64,000 nt of DNA from Bursaphelenchus xylophilus (GCA_904066235.2 CAJFCV020000004.1:11160001-11224000), one strand, 5' to 3'. Shown: positions 1 through 12,218, counted from the first letter of the stretch. Notes: a model not told the origin generated them from the sequence alone. Program-made: numbers and translations.

Positions 1-23
1 CGACAGCCGAAACAAGCCTGTTA

Positions 24-2332
24 CAGTGGGGGACCTGATCCAGTGGCAAAAAACGTATTATTTTGCATCCGGGAAGTATCAAAAATGTGGCAAAATGCTT
101 CCCTCTCCAAGTGAAAAAACTTCGTTTTGAAGGACGCGCCCTTTTCCTCACTTTTGAAATCTGAGTCTTTTCACTTGGAGAGGGAAGCATTTTGCCACAT
201 TTTTGATACTCCCCTGGTGCAAAATGGAACGCTTTTTGTCACTGAATCAGGGGCCTGTTTCACTAACATAAAAATAAATAAAAGAGAAGTAGGGGGGAGC
301 GAGAGAGCATCGAAAACGCGTTGGCGAGCGAGAGAAACCGGACGAAAAGCAGAAGTAGCCTACTTCTCTTTCGGAGTGACTTTTTGCGTCCAAAACCGGG
401 GTTTTCGACAGAATTTTGGCCATAACTTTTTTCTCAATTGGTATAGGAACACCCTTCAAAAAACCAAACAAAGCTGACGGTTGAGACTACAACATATCCA
501 AATTTCGTTGTTTTATTTTCAAGAGTAGATTAGTTATATAGCTTAAAGTACAGAGTACATTTACACTGAAGATACGAAATGTTTTATTTCTCGGTCAATT
601 TCAAAATGTTGACGCTTTAATTTATACCAGTCGATAGCCCATCTTTTTTTCCATGAGGCTTTTTAGAGGGCCAATTGTAGGTCTTATTATGGCTGAGTTA
701 TGGCAAATTTACCTCCATTTTTGTCATAAAAAGAGCCCTCAAATCAAAGGAAGAGGAAAAGTTCGCCCCTTTCGGAACGACTTTTTATGGTCAAAAATGG
801 AGGTTACCTTGATTTAATTGCCCGTAACTCTTTCAGTTAATGATATATCGCCACCCCTCAAAAAACATAATGTAGCTAAGAAACGGCTCTATACAGGGTG
901 TCCAGAGAAATTCCGCGGAAAGTGTTTGCCGATTTCTCGGCGCTCAGGCAAGATATCCAAAAAATTCTTTTTGCATAAGATAGAAGAAGAGTGGGTGGTT
1001 TTTTGTCGAAAAAAGTTTTTTTGTCCGCCGACGCGGAGCATACTGTATTCGGCGGAGACTTTTGGTAGCTTTTTTGGTCATCACACCAATATTAAAAGCT
1101 GCAGTACGATTTCTGATGGTTAAAAAGAGAATGTTATCTTATTTTTATGTTTACCAAACGTTCGGCAATGGAATGGCGAGCTTTCCGTATCGGCGGAGGC
1201 CACAACTCAGCTTTGGATAGGAGATGTCCCAAGCATTATGTGGCTAGCATTCTTTGCTGATCCCATATGCTCTCCAAAATTTTGTCGCCAAGCCTTGGCA
1301 GCAGCTTAGCCATCAGTAAACGACTTGGTGTACCAGAAAACAACAAAATATTTTCTGTTTGAACTTCTCTTTGCCCCGCTGTTTCAAACCTCCGCACGAT
1401 GCGGTCGGACTTCATCGCTGTTGACGCAACTACACAGTGCGGTGCAGTCGCTAAATGCGATTGCATAGCGTTGTCGTCGGTCTCCTGATCCTCCGTGGAA
1501 AAAACTGAAGGCTTCCCGATAGTTTCAGGATCATAGTAAAGCGCTTAAGATTGGTGTGATGACCAAAAAAGCTACCAAAAGTCTCCGCCGAATACAGTAT
1601 GTTCCGCGTCGGCGGACAAAAAAACTTTTTTAGACAAAAAACCGCCCACAGTCTTCTTTCTAATGCAAAAAGAATTTTTGGGATATCTTGCCTAAGCGCC
1701 GAGAAATCGGCAAATACTTTCCGCGGAATTTCTCTGGACACCCTGTACACTGATATGAAATTTGTAATTATTCTTATAAAAATTGGTGAGAAAAATTCGT
1801 TTTTATTCCGCGAAGAAGAAAAAACGAGATGGTTGGCCGTACTACTGTAAAATTAGCGGTCCATCGGGCTATAAAAGGAATTCAAAACACATATTGTCTA
1901 AAACTACTTACAAAATTCTATGCGTTGTTTTTTGGAGGGTTTTAATCCGAAAAGTTTTACCCAAGTTATGGGGATTTTAAGCTCAAATTTAGCCGATTTT
2001 CTCAAAAATTAAAGCACGCGTACTTTACGATTTTTTTAAGGACGGGTTTTGGCAACGCAGTATTGAAAATAGGCTTGGTGATAGCTGAAACAGTCAGCTT
2101 CATTCTAAATTTTGAAGGGTGTTCCTAGGCCAACTGAGAAAAAAGTTATGGCCAAAATACTGCCCCCAACCCCGGTTTTGGACGTAAAAAGTCACTCCCG
2201 CAAAAGTAGGCTACTTCTGCTTTTCGTCCGGTTTCTCTTGCTCGCAAACGCGTTTTTGATGCTCTCTCGCTCCCCCCTACTTCTCTTTTATTTATTTTTA
2301 TGTTAGTGAAACAGGCCCCAGGTCCCCCACTG
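24..2332. mobile_element. Composite foldback with family B termini
   Basis: The ends are inverted family B termini. Inside them lies a second inverted pair, roughly 262-470 and 2113-2322. It holds a mirrored stretch that includes GAAGTAGGGGGGAGCGAGAG on one side and its complement on the other. The left portion (24-260) also folds on itself as an ordinary family B hairpin. The central 1.6 kb carries a separate TA-flanked element (894-1745). No open frame in it looks like a transposase for the whole unit. Confidence 0.6.
894..1745. mobile_element. TA-flanked DNA transposon remnant with CAGGGTGTCC ends
   Basis: Perfect-looking inverted ends CAGGGTGTCCAGAGAAATTC sit between TA dinucleotides (892-893 and 1746-1747). 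The inverted arms are long, about 210 bp each. The ends and TA target fit the Tc1/mariner superfamily. The interior (about 1104-1530) is not palindromic. On the minus strand it holds a 76-codon frame (1236-1466) with a possible helix-turn-helix-like stretch (DRIVRRFETAGQREVQ), which may be a transposase remnant; this last point is weak. Confidence 0.65.
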
Positions 2333-2440
2333 TACACGGGGCAAAGAGCAAAAATTGCACAATGCGAAGAAAACTCTTGTTTTCTCACAGTACATGTCGC
2401 CGATTTCAGTCCGTTGACTTTCCGGAAGGCCTAGCATACC

Positions 2441-4079
2441 TCCCTTGTAAGCCAATGGAAAAAAAAAATAAATTTACGGTTGAAGTTTACGGAACATTAC
2501 AAAAATTGTAATGATTTACAACCGCTTTTGGGGAATAAGTCCTTGAAGGTCGATGATAAAAGTGCTAAAACGAACATCGCAGTTGCTCCTTTTTTTACCC
2601 GTTCAGTTTTCCCAGAAAAGTTCATATTACGACCAAATGGACAAAATGAAAAACGGCGGTAAAGCTGCGCGTAGTTAATTGAAGTAATCGCCGCGGTTTA
2701 TAATCTTAAAATAGAAATGACGGTTGCAGCGTGTGACTGAAAGGTATTTGGGGGTTTATAGAGAAAGTACATCTTGTTTGCCAAGGTTGCTATGAGTATG
2801 GATGGGAGATGTTAATCATAGGGTTTAACGGAGGAAGTGCGAAAAGTTTGACGCTCAGATTTTGATGAAACTTGGTGGCAACTTAGAGTAATTATCTTTT
2901 TAAGAAAAATACAGTAATTCTAGCTCGCATTCTGCAGAAGCAGCCGAGAGTTTTCGGCCCAAAATTGGCAACAAAGCCCCTCAAATAAAGGCTTGCAATG
3001 GAGCGCTTTATGAAGCTGAAACCTAGCCTTACAAAACATGAAAATCTTAAAAGTGCATGGCTTGTATTACTTCGTGTTTTGCAAGGTAAATCTTGATTGG
3101 TCACATAGAAATCGCAGAAAAGTTTAATCGTCGGTTTGCAGGCCCAGCCATATATTCAATGGTCTTTGCAGGCGGCAAATTATGGGCAAAGAAAACAAAT
3201 CGCCAGAGAACAAAGGGGGTTTTTGTAGGTTATGGATTGTTTCTATTAGGACAATCTTTCTTCTGGTACCCCTCAAGTTCCATAGAATAGCAACTCTCAG
3301 TCTTGAACTCTTCTACAGCGCAAAGGACATACATTAATTGTGGCTTATGATATCTTCAACATTAATAAAAATTCGACAATCATTTTGACCAAGCTAAGTT
3401 ACTGTAGCCGCAGCCTCTCCGAAAGGACTTTTACTTGCTTTGGCGCCTCTTCTCAACTGAAAAAACCATTGTGACTTAAAAACTAATTAGCTCCCCTTAA
3501 ACTACAATCTTTACAACCTTTCAATCACACTTTCTCGATCAAACCATACTGCTCGCAAATCGCATTACAAAGGTCTCCGACTCTTAATGATCAGCCGTTT
3601 ATAAGCCTCGATTTCATAGCTCACCACAAATTGAACGGCAACGTCAACAAAAACCCACAACAACACACGCTGAGCATCCTATAAAAGCCAACCGCAATAG
3701 ACGGATGACTTGTTACAGCGGAGGCTGGTCCCGCATTGGTCACGCCTTCCAGCAAGTACGCGCTCCTTAAAAACAACCGCGGCAAGGGTCCAATGACCCC
3801 CGCGGAGGTCAACGGTGTGATGTCAGCGGAGCATCAAGTACAATGGAAAGTGATTTAAGGTCATACTTATGACTTTCGGGATTGCTGTAAAGTTCTCATG
3901 GGGGTGGTAATCAAAGTGTTGTTGATAGTGTGGAAATTTGCCGCTTTTTGGTCTGCCTGCGAGGCGAAGAACGCTAAGATCAGTGTGCTACGTGAAACGA
4001 TATGATTAATTGGCTTGGAGACAAATTACCAAAAATGGGACAGATTGGAAGATTGAGGCCAAAAATAGTTGCTAAAGCG
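2441..4079. other. No gene recognised; degraded element arms and unique sequence
   Basis: A left arm of family C is visible at about 2825-2975 (GACGCTCAGATTTTGATG). The rest, about 2976-4079, looks unique. A 65-codon plus-strand frame at 3093-3290 and a 63-codon minus-strand frame at 3621-3812 are open, but neither shows a motif I recognise. I do not call them genes. Confidence 0.4.
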
Positions 4080-4221
4080 GTTTGTCGGGAAAATAATGAG
4101 TATAATGTTGCTGCGTCGGTTGCATCGCTGAAGTGGAAAGTAATTTGATTTTATTATGACACAATTTATTTTCCCGGCGGCAATACGACCGAGTGCTCAT
4201 TATTTTCCCGACAGCCTGATA
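4080..4221. mobile_element. Family A element
   Basis: Left end TTTGTCGGGAAAATAATGAG, right end CTCATTATTTTCCCGACAG. The interior CTGAAGTGGAAAGTAATTTG is typical of the family. Full length, about 142 bp. Confidence 0.85.
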
Positions 4222-4316
4222 GTCCATCCGGAAAGTCGCCGAACTGAAATCGGCGACTCGCAAAAAACGAAGATGATCTTTGCACTGTGCAGAGCAGAAT
4301 TTCTAGAATTTGTGTT

Positions 4317-4451
4317 TAGCCTGTCGGGAAAAATAATGAGCGCAATGTCGCTAAAGTGAAATTTGCTTTTGCCACGACACAATTCATTTTCTCGGCGGCG
4401 ATGCGATTTTCAATGCGACAGAGTGCGCATTGTTTTCCCGACAGACTGATA
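4317..4451. mobile_element. Family A element
   Basis: Both inverted ends are present (GCCTGTCGGGAAAAATAATG and CGACAGACTGAT). It lies only 95 bp from the copy at 4080-4221, in the same orientation. Confidence 0.85.
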
Positions 4452-5934
4452 TTACCGATGGAAGCCGAGTAAGACATGATACAAGAACAGTATACCCTTT
4501 ATAAAACATATTTGTGATTTTCCAAATTTGAACGTTAAAAATTACAACAAAAACTCGACATATCTTATTGTTAGCAATTTGATGCCCCAAAAATTTCACC
4601 CTTTTTCCACCGGAATTTAAGTTTAAACGCTGGTTAAAAGCACCGCAAGATACGGAAGGTCAACCGTTTTAATTGGCTGGTTTTGAAGGTTACCCTCTCC
4701 TGCAGGAGTTACTGTAGAACGAAACGAAAGCGACGATTTTTGAGAAAGCATTGCGACTTATGGCCACGTGCCGCATTTCCGCCTGGTTGTTTGTCCATAG
4801 CCGAATTAAGAGGGTTTCTTTTCAAGCCAAAGAATTGCTTAATTAGCAGGACCCCGCACTTATCACAAAGATTGTTTGTTTTTTGGCCGAGGATCTTGCC
4901 CATCTTTGTAAACAATTTTTGTTTTGATTCCTTACAAAAAGATTTGTGAATAAATTTTAGTAATTAGAAGAGCTCTCCTCATTTTGCGTACTCTCTTGCA
5001 GGAAAGGGCTGTTTATTTGGCATCTTGGCATTTTTCCGGGTCAGCGACAGTTCGGGCCAACAATTCTTTGGGTCGACTCGTTGTAAGCATGGCGGAATAT
5101 TGTAATATAATTACTTTAATACAAGTGAAAAGATCGTTTAGGTTCTAACGGTTTGTGATTTATGTTCAAATTGAAAATTTTTTTTTTCAATTTGAAATTT
5201 TTTTTGCGTTGTATAACATGTCACACCTAATTTTTCTCAATTTGAAAAAAATTTTCATCGTATAATATATCACACCTCATTTTTGCAACTTTCAAGGAGT
5301 CTTCCGCTCAGCAAAGCGCAGACTTCGAGCTCAATAGGGTCGGCAAAGTACCAAAAAAAAGGGACATGCTTTGGATTACCGAACAATAAAACCTATCTAT
5401 TAAATAATAAACAATTTTGGAAGTCACAAGAGTTAGTTACTACAATATAAGCCAAACTGAACCTCCGATATCCTTCTACAGTCTGTCGCAAAAATAACGG
5501 CGAAACAATTTTTAACTTCCTTACAATTTTTTTTGTAAACAGGACTATCCGTAAATCATCTATCTGTATTTTTCCGTCGAATGTTGGCTTACAACATCTC
5601 TCTCAGCGATTAATTTACAATTTGACCAACACTTGCATTTGTTGATTACAACAGCAATGTGATCACCCAATTGTAGTTCATAAAAAGATGGATTTTTGTC
5701 TGCCGAAAAAGCTACAGTCAGAAACCTTTGATTCCGTTACGTATGAGACTAAAAAACAGAAGAAAAAAGTTAACGCGGCTAAACGACCACATTACTGCAG
5801 AAATGATGTCATGCAAAGTTACTTCGACAATGACGTGATGTGGGGGTGTTGGCGGGGAACAGACTTTTTTGTGACTGAAAATCGTATCACTTGTGCTCCA
5901 GCAAAGCCTTTTCCGTTAACAAGAAAATTCTTGC
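4452..5934. other. Non-coding stretch, no gene seen
   Basis: AT-rich, with degraded family C-like fragments around 4690-5000. Two similar copies of a segment with TCAATTTGAAA followed by a TGTATAACATGTCACACC-like run lie at about 5175-5280. No open frame has a recognisable domain. A 90-codon frame at 5688-5960 runs into a family C end and is not credible as a gene. Confidence 0.35.
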
Positions 5935-6362
5935 ATGTGCGACGCTCAGATTTTCTTTAAATTTTGCACACGTCGGGTATGGACTAAATATCAATTCCTA
6001 AAAGTTTTAGCTCGCGCTTTGCGGGCGCCGCCGAGATATCGAACGATTTTTGCCGCCGAGAGAGCACGCTAAACGTGGAGAGGGGTCAGAGAGAAAGGTG
6101 TTTTTTGGCCATAACTTTGGCAGCGCGGAAACATTTGATTTCTTATAGAAACATTATCCTTTACGGTAGAAATAGGCATGAAACTTTTCGCGCCGAAATT
6201 CGGCAAAAAGTCCTAAATTTTGGCCGACTTTCGATCTAAAAATCTCGGTTGTTTCTGCAAAGCGCGAGCAAGGATTCGCGCATATATCTTAGAAAAAACT
6301 ATTCCAAATTTGCGCCAAGTTTCATCAAAATCTGAGCGTCGCACTTGGAGTACTTCCCCTGT
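5935..6362. mobile_element. Family C foldback element, both arms present
   Basis: The left arm carries TGTGCGACGCTCAGATTTTC; the right end carries TCTGAGCGTCGCACTTGGAG then TACTTCCCCTGTTA. Internal landmarks shared with other copies are TAGCTCGCGCTTTGC, CCGCCGAGAGAG and GGCCATAACTTTGG. Full-length reference copy of this family in the window. Confidence 0.8.
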
Positions 6363-6520
6363 TAGTTTTTTGCCCGCACTTTGGACACAGGTCACAAATC
6401 AATTCCTGAAAGTTTTAGCTCGCGCTTTGCAGTAAAAGCTGGGATATTCAACGAGCTTTGCCGCAGAGAGGGTACAGGAAACCTGGGGAACGGTCAGAGA
6501 GAAAAAAGCATCTTTTAGGT
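6363..6520. mobile_element. Partial family C copy abutting the previous one
   Basis: It repeats the left-arm landmarks ATCAATTCCTGAAAGTTTTA, GCTCGCGCTTTGCAG and GGTCAGAGAGAAAAAAGC directly after the full copy, but has no right arm. Confidence 0.55.
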
Positions 6521-7599
6521 ATAGCTAGACCCCATTTATGGGGTAGAAACCAACGTCACAGTAAATTTTTTAACAAAAGCGCAAAGTTTACACATCAAAT
6601 TCATGAAAAAATATATGTTTTAGAGCCAATTTTTTGAAATGCTTGTAAGCCAAAACTGACAGAAAATGATGTGTATATGACTGACAGAAAAAGGTCATGG
6701 TATAATGTCATGGTATACGAAGAAATGGTACACTAACTACAAGGGAGTGTGAGATGGATGGCAAATCTTCCCGTACCGAAATTAAATATCCGGGCCAACG
6801 GTCATAAAAAAAGGCACCTGTTCAAAATGTGGTGCCAAAAAAGCCATATTGTGGCAATATTGCATGTCTTTTACCTCTGCCAATTTCACACGGAAAACTT
6901 GATTCTTTCGCTGAAACGCTAGCTACTATAATACATTGCAATTATAACGCAAAAATGATTACTCTTCTAACGACAAAACATATCAAGTTTTCAGCAACCT
7001 CTACAAGTACAAAAAACCAGGACTTTTTCCTGTCAAAGTTTCTGTATCAACATTATCATCCCCAAAAAATCAGCAATAAAAAAGTTGCAACTGCATCAAC
7101 TACTCTCATCACCTACATAAACGAAACAACGACCATGCAACACTGAGTCATGAGGCTTGTGGTCAACATCGCAGCATTCTCGAGAGAATAAAAAAAATCG
7201 TTTTTTGCGCGCGACAATAAATAAACTGGAGACCGAACGGGGAAGAGACGATTCCTAATCCGTTAAATAGCCGCGGGCTGTTCGATGATCAGTTTACTCA
7301 GAGCTGAGAGATAAACTGACCAACAGGGACGAAGAAATGGCCTTTGTTTGGCTGAAAGTAATTTGCAGAGGAAGGATGCGACGCTGAGAATTTGCTGAAC
7401 TTTGGGACAAATTTGCAAGATACCCCAAGTGTTAAAGTTGTTAGTTAAAGGTCGATTACTATCATGGTTATAACCTTCCAAAAATGAGGCTGTTAGCTGA
7501 AGAGTTTGATGATTTTTGCAAAACGCGAGCTAAAAATCTCTTCATCACAGTCTCATAAATCATCACCGCAATCAGATCAAGTTTAGAAAAACATACATG
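6521..7599. other. No gene or clear repeat seen
   Basis: Mostly unique AT-rich sequence. A 105-codon plus-strand frame (6829-7146) is rich in Thr, Asn and Ile, as expected for translated AT-rich DNA, and has no recognisable domain. Confidence 0.3.
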
Positions 7600-7792
7600 T
7601 AGTATACGTACGAGCCCTTTCGGTAAGTTGTGGGACAGAATTTTGTCGTTCTCACTGTGTGAAAAAAGTCGGAGTGACAGCTCGAAAAAGCTTATTGCAC
7701 GGTGCAAAAAACAAGGCATTGCACAATGCAAGAAGACGTTTGTTTCCTCACACCGCGCGTCGCTGATTTCAGAGACTTTCCGGAAGGGTTAG
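7600..7792. mobile_element. Family D element (degraded)
   Basis: It contains TTGCACGGTGCAAAAAACAA, ATTGCACAATGCAAG and the D-type right end GACTTTCCGGAAGGGTTAGTA. It abuts the family A copy at 7793. Confidence 0.6.
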
Positions 7793-8173
7793 TATCAGTC
7801 TGTCGGGAAAATAATGTTGATTCTCAGTGCCTTGAAATCGCTCATCATCGCTTTGCACGGCAACCCAAAATAGAAACAAAATGTCTCCCGCCCACTTTTG
7901 AGTTTCGTCCAAACAAAGTGTCAAGATTGGCGAAGGAAATAAAATAATTCCGAGAAAAATCTTTTTCGGTCGGAAAACCCCAGGAAAAATTCATTTTTGA
8001 CATTTCGTTTGACTACAACCGATACTGGGTGGGCAAAGTGCCGAAATGTGGCGGGAGACTGGTTGCCTTGCCTTGCGACGGCTACCGCAGCTGGAAACTT
8101 AGTCCGCGACCCCTTTTTCGGCGAGGCGAAACATTTTGCAGCGACGACCCGCTATTTTCCCGACGGACTGATA
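7793..8173. mobile_element. Long family A variant with different interior
   Basis: The ends are family A (TATCAGTCTGTCGGGAAAA and CCCGACGGACTGATA) but the element is about 380 bp. The interior contains CACGGCAACCCA, GATACTGGGTGGGC and GGCGAGGCGAAACATTTTGC, partly shared with the A copy at 13640-13830. Confidence 0.7.
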
Positions 8174-8648
8174 AATAGCCCGTTAAAACGTATGTCAGTT
8201 AAAATCGTGTAATTATCCAATTGAACGAAAAAATCTCCCCAGACCCTCTATTTATCTATCCTCTATTTATCACGAACGTCGAATAGAGACATCAGCGCAA
8301 AGCTATCGATTATTTTCGGAAACCTCACAAGTCAAAAGAGTTGTCTTTTCGCAACGGCCGCAGAAGGAAAGGGAAAGAAAGAGTTCCTTCAAACGACCTT
8401 GATCGACGAAGAAAACCCCTCTTTAACAAAACAAAAAACCACTTGGAAGCGAACTCGAAGATATAATCGAGAAGACGCCTCCGCTTTGGACAATGTAAGG
8501 GTTCAAAGGGCAATGAAACTTTTTGAGAGCATGGTAATCTATTGTAGTTGCGGTTGTTAAGTCTTCAAGTTGTGAAATGGACGTACGGTAGAGCTACGGT
8601 AGATTGAAGGGATCAAAAAATATTTGGCTTTTTTACCGTATACATGAT

Positions 8649-8780
8649 ATCAGTTAGCCGGGAAAATAGTGAGCATTCTGTCGCATCGAAAATAGCATCG
8701 TCTTCGAAAAAATGAATTTTGTCGTGGCAAAATCAAATTGCTTTTCACTTCAGCGACGCGGTTGGCGCCGGGCGTTGCGC
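8649..8780. mobile_element. Family A element, right end lost
   Basis: Left end ATCAGTTAGCCGGGAAAATA, then the interior AAATCAAATTGCTTTTCACT in the reverse orientation of most copies. The right terminus is degraded. Confidence 0.6.
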
Positions 8781-8957
8781 TTGCTATCACAGAGAGTTGA
8801 CTGTACGGGGTTTTCCTTTTTTCGCAAAGCTGGGCAAGGATTGAGCATTTTTTTCTAAGAATGTCTACTGTATGTCGTCAGCAAAGATTTCTGGATATCT
8901 CGGCTGCGGGTATAAAGCGCAAGCTAAAATTTTCAGAAATTTGTATGTGGCTAAAAA

Positions 8958-9172
8958 TGCAGTGGCGGACCTATAACCCAGTGGCAAAGAACTTTCCATT
9001 TTCCATCCGGGAGGTATCAAAAATGCAGCAAAGTACTTCCCTCTCCAACTATTGGAGAGGGAAGCATTTGGAGAGGACACTATTGGAGAGGGAGGCATTT
9101 TGCAGCGTTTTTGATACTTCCCGGATGCATAATGATGAGTTTTTTGCCACTGGACCAGGACCGCCACTGTAA
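8958..9172. mobile_element. Family B element
   Basis: Left end CAGTGGCGGACCTATAACCC, right end CCAGGACCGCCACTG. The centre is a tandem and inverted array of TTGGAGAGGGA. Confidence 0.8.
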
Positions 9173-10423
9173 CTCATTTCGGAAATTAAAAGAAGCTCCG
9201 GGCGTCTCACGTTGATCATCTTACGTCAACGTAAAGTCCAACTATAATATATATTTATACTATGCATAGCTATGTTTGCGGTAATTTCTATTTCTTTTCG
9301 GCTTCAAACCTGGTATTTTCAATTTTGCTTGTTTTGAATTCGAACCTAGTGGACTCATACTTCCTAAAATTCCAATACGAATTTTAGGGCTCGCTTTGAG
9401 AAAAAAGTTTACTGTTTTTCCAATGGCCAAGAGATTATGGTAATATCTCGTGCTCGGGACTCTACGTTCTTTTTTGACTATAAAATCTGCGGAAGCTACA
9501 ACTTTCGCAAAGATGATGATAGTCTGTATGCTACATATAACAAAAATAATTTGGAAGGACAGTACATCATAGATCTATAATCAGAAATTAGTTCCAGGTT
9601 TCAACAACCACACCTTCCGGTACCTGTTAGATGATGGAGATCGCAGATGTCGGGAACTTCAAAGAAAACCAGACATCTGGACATGATTTTAAAAAAGAAT
9701 TACAAGTTCAAGATAAAGTTACCAATTAAATCAAAAAGCAAATTTTAGCCAAGATTGGTTGGGTTAATCACCGGAAATCCTTATGACACTATGGCTTATG
9801 CTAGTCCCTGCCGTTCTCGGAAGCAAAAAGGTTTCATAACAGACACAAAACCATATGTCAAAGATCAATTAATAATTATTTGTGAAGACGACCAATCTTT
9901 GCGATCCTTGAGCCGACGGTTACATCCCAGAACTGCCGTAAAATCAGGTCTTTACATACAAGTCGCGGAAAAAAGTCCTGGGTTTTTCTCGCGCCCACGC
10001 TTTGTGCACAGCGCGACCCACGAAAAAAGTCTACGCATTTTCTGGAACGACTAGTAGCTCGTAAGCTTCAAAAGCAGTCATTTATGTATTATCTGCGTAT
10101 ATTGGTGGGAGTAGGCCAATTTCCAGACGAGTTTCAGAAATTCCAAAGAGCCATAAATCATAGTGCAACAAAAATGGAGTATAGCGGCGCGTGAGGGCCT
10201 GGAAATACCCGATCCTTAAATAGTATTTCCTAGATTTTCACTTCAGGCAAAACTCATGACTCACCTCGTTGTTTGTATCAGGCTACCCAGGGACGTAGAC
10301 GTAGCTAGGTTGGGGTCAAAGGAAAAAATGGTAAAGGGGGCCAGGGTAATTTTCGCGGCGCTTTTTACAGGTGACCTCTCATGCGATCTCCCACCCCCTC
10401 AAAGAAATGTTTGGTCAGCTACG
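9173..10423. other. No gene recognised
   Basis: Unique AT-rich sequence apart from a family E right end at about 9975-10052 (AAAGTCTACGCATTTTCTGG then AACGACTAGTA). The 99-codon frame at 9755-10054 runs into that repeat and is not credible as a gene. Confidence 0.35.
9975..10052. mobile_element. Family E right-end fragment
   Basis: It contains GTGCACAGCGCGACCCACGA followed by the typical terminal stretch ending AACGACTAGTA. The left part is absent or too diverged to see. Confidence 0.55.
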
Positions 10424-10561
10424 CCCCTGCCGGGAAAATAATGTGGATTTGTCGCAGCAAATTGCCTCTCTTTGCAGCAGTCGTGTGCGAAATCGTGACC
10501 CGCGGCAAGGCGGCGAGTTCAGAGCACGGCAAATGCACATTATTTTTCCGGCGGACTGACA
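10424..10561. mobile_element. Family A, GTGGATTTGTCG subfamily
   Basis: Ends CTGCCGGGAAAATAATGTGG and CACATTATTTTTCCGGCGGAC. The interior GTGGATTTGTCGCAGCAAA marks the second interior type, seen again at 19111, 38158 and 44303. Confidence 0.75.
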
Positions 10562-10871
10562 CTTCGCTCGGATTCGATGAGCGCCAAGCTTAAACCGCGT
10601 AGTAATTTCTGCCCGCCACCCAGTGCTTCCCTCGCAAATTGATTACACTTCAAAATGCAACCACAGCAAATTAAACTGCCAAATGCGACAGTTACCGCAA
10701 ACAGCACAAACTCAACGTTTTCTGCCAGCTATAAATCAAAGCTTCCATCCTTAATGTAGTTCTGACTTGCACATTAAACTTTGTGAATCAGCTCGATTAC
10801 AAAACAGCAAAACAACACGCATAGTTCTTCCGGGAAAGTTACACCGGCATCATTTGCTATTTACAGGTTTT

Positions 10872-11034
10872 ATCAGCCTGTCGGGAAAATAATGGTCAAA
10901 TACACCATTGACCTTATGAAAACTCTGTCGCTTCGAAAGTTGTATCGCTGCCGAGAAAATGAATTGTGTCGCGACAAAATCAAATTGCTTTTCACTTCAG
11001 CAGTATGCACATCATTTTTTCGACAGACTGATTG
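10872..11034. mobile_element. Family A element
   Basis: Ends ATCAGCCTGTCGGGAAAATA and TCGACAGACTGAT. Interior orientation is reversed relative to the copy at 11970. Confidence 0.85.
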
Positions 11035-11111
11035 ATATGCAGATGGGCTTTACTGAGAAAATTTTTCCGCAAAATTCAGCCTTGCTATCTCTACTATATA
11101 TATTTCAGTAC

Positions 11112-11384
11112 TAGGCGTTCCAGAAAGTGCGTGCACTTTTTTCCGCCTTTTTTGCGCCGCACAGTGCAAATTTTCGTGTTCCCCGCGCGACGCGATCCTT
11201 TTCGAAACATTTTGCACTGTGCAATTTCTAAAAAATCGCGCCGGCTCCGTTGAGAAAAGCCTGCGTCGCTGCGATATTGAAATTGCACGGTGCAAAAGGT
11301 CAAATGCACCCCGCAAGAAGGCAATTTTGTGCACAGTGCGGCCCACGACAAAAAGTGCACGCACTTTCTGGAACGCCTAGTATA
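11112..11384. mobile_element. Family E foldback element
   Basis: Inverted ends CTAGGCGTTCCAGAAAGTGC and its complement, flanked by TA. The interior contains CACAGTGCAAA, TTTTGCACTGTGCAATTTC and TTGCACGGTGCAAAAGG dyads. Reference copy for family E. The open frames of about 100 codons on both strands are by-products of the palindrome. Confidence 0.85.
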
Positions 11385-11472
11385 CATATCATTGTAATAT
11401 GTCATACAGATCTGACTTTACATATAGAAAAACAGAAAGTTGTGGGTCAAAACCTCGTGAAAAACGACGAAT

Positions 11473-11620
11473 ATCAGTCTGTCGGGAAAATAATGAGCAC
11501 TCTGTCGCTTCGAAAATCGCAAGAATGAATATATAGTGTCCCGACAAAATCAAATTGATTTTCACTTCAGCGATGCGATTGGAACAGCGAAATTGCGCTT
11601 ATTATTTTCCCGACAAACTT
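11473..11620. mobile_element. Family A element
   Basis: Ends TATCAGTCTGTCGGGAAAA and TTATTTTCCCGACAAACTT; interior in the AAAATCAAATTGATTTTCAC orientation. Confidence 0.85.
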
Positions 11621-11969
11621 AAAAAAGATATTAGTCATCATTTTTGACCAAAAAAATATTGAAAAATTTGAAAAATCGGAAATCCCCAGCCGACAAAATG
11701 CTCAACTGCTCAGTCGTGTTTGCCGAACTGTTGTGGACAAGCGATTGGAATTCTTATTTTAAATTGTTGTTTTCTGCTTTTTTAACCCCAAATTCGACGA
11801 ATCTCACGACGTTTCCCATTTCCATTTTTGGAAGAGAACAGTTTTATTTGGCGGGTTGTGGGGGCTCTTGAAGATGGGTAAAAATAAGAGTCGAAAACAA
11901 ACGTGTGGTTTTAAAAACGTGACAAAAAACTAATCGAATTATAGCAAAAAAAAATTAAAAATTGTATTT

Positions 11970-12117
11970 TCAGTCTGTCGGGAAAATAATGAGCACACTA
12001 TCACTGAAATTTCTGAATTCAAAAGAAATTTGATTTTTCCGGGACACAATTCATTTTCTCGGCAGCGATGCAATTTTCGATGCGACAGAGTGCTCATTAT
12101 TTTCCCGACACACTGAT
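11970..12117. mobile_element. Family A element
   Basis: Ends CAGTCTGTCGGGAAAATAAT and TTTTCCCGACACACTGATA. Interior ATTCATTTTCTCGGCAGCG then GATGCGACAGAGTGCTC, close to the apparent consensus. Confidence 0.9.
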
Positions 12118-12218
12118 AAATGACCTTTACGGTCGAGAGAGTACGCGAAAGACGGAGAGCGGGAGAGAGAGAAAAAAAACGTAATGTAAAAGGAGGTCCT
12201 GTGTCAAAAAGTATGCAG

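Larger units (their letters stand above)
1..2440. mobile_element. Family D element split by a large composite family B-ended foldback
   Basis: Bases 1-22 match the left centre of family D (compare 28345-28365). Its right half resumes at about 2335 and runs to about 2438, with the typical GCAC dyads and the end GACTTTCCGGAAGGCCTAG. Everything between is an insertion whose two ends are family B termini (CAGTGGGGGACCTG at 24, CAGGTCCCCCACTG ending at 2332), flanked by TA. This shows D is older than the insertion. Confidence 0.7.

Noticed and set aside
11050..11405. Overlapping open frames of about 100 codons on both strands
   Set aside because: They lie wholly within a family E palindrome and are mirror images of each other; they reflect the inverted repeat, not coding.
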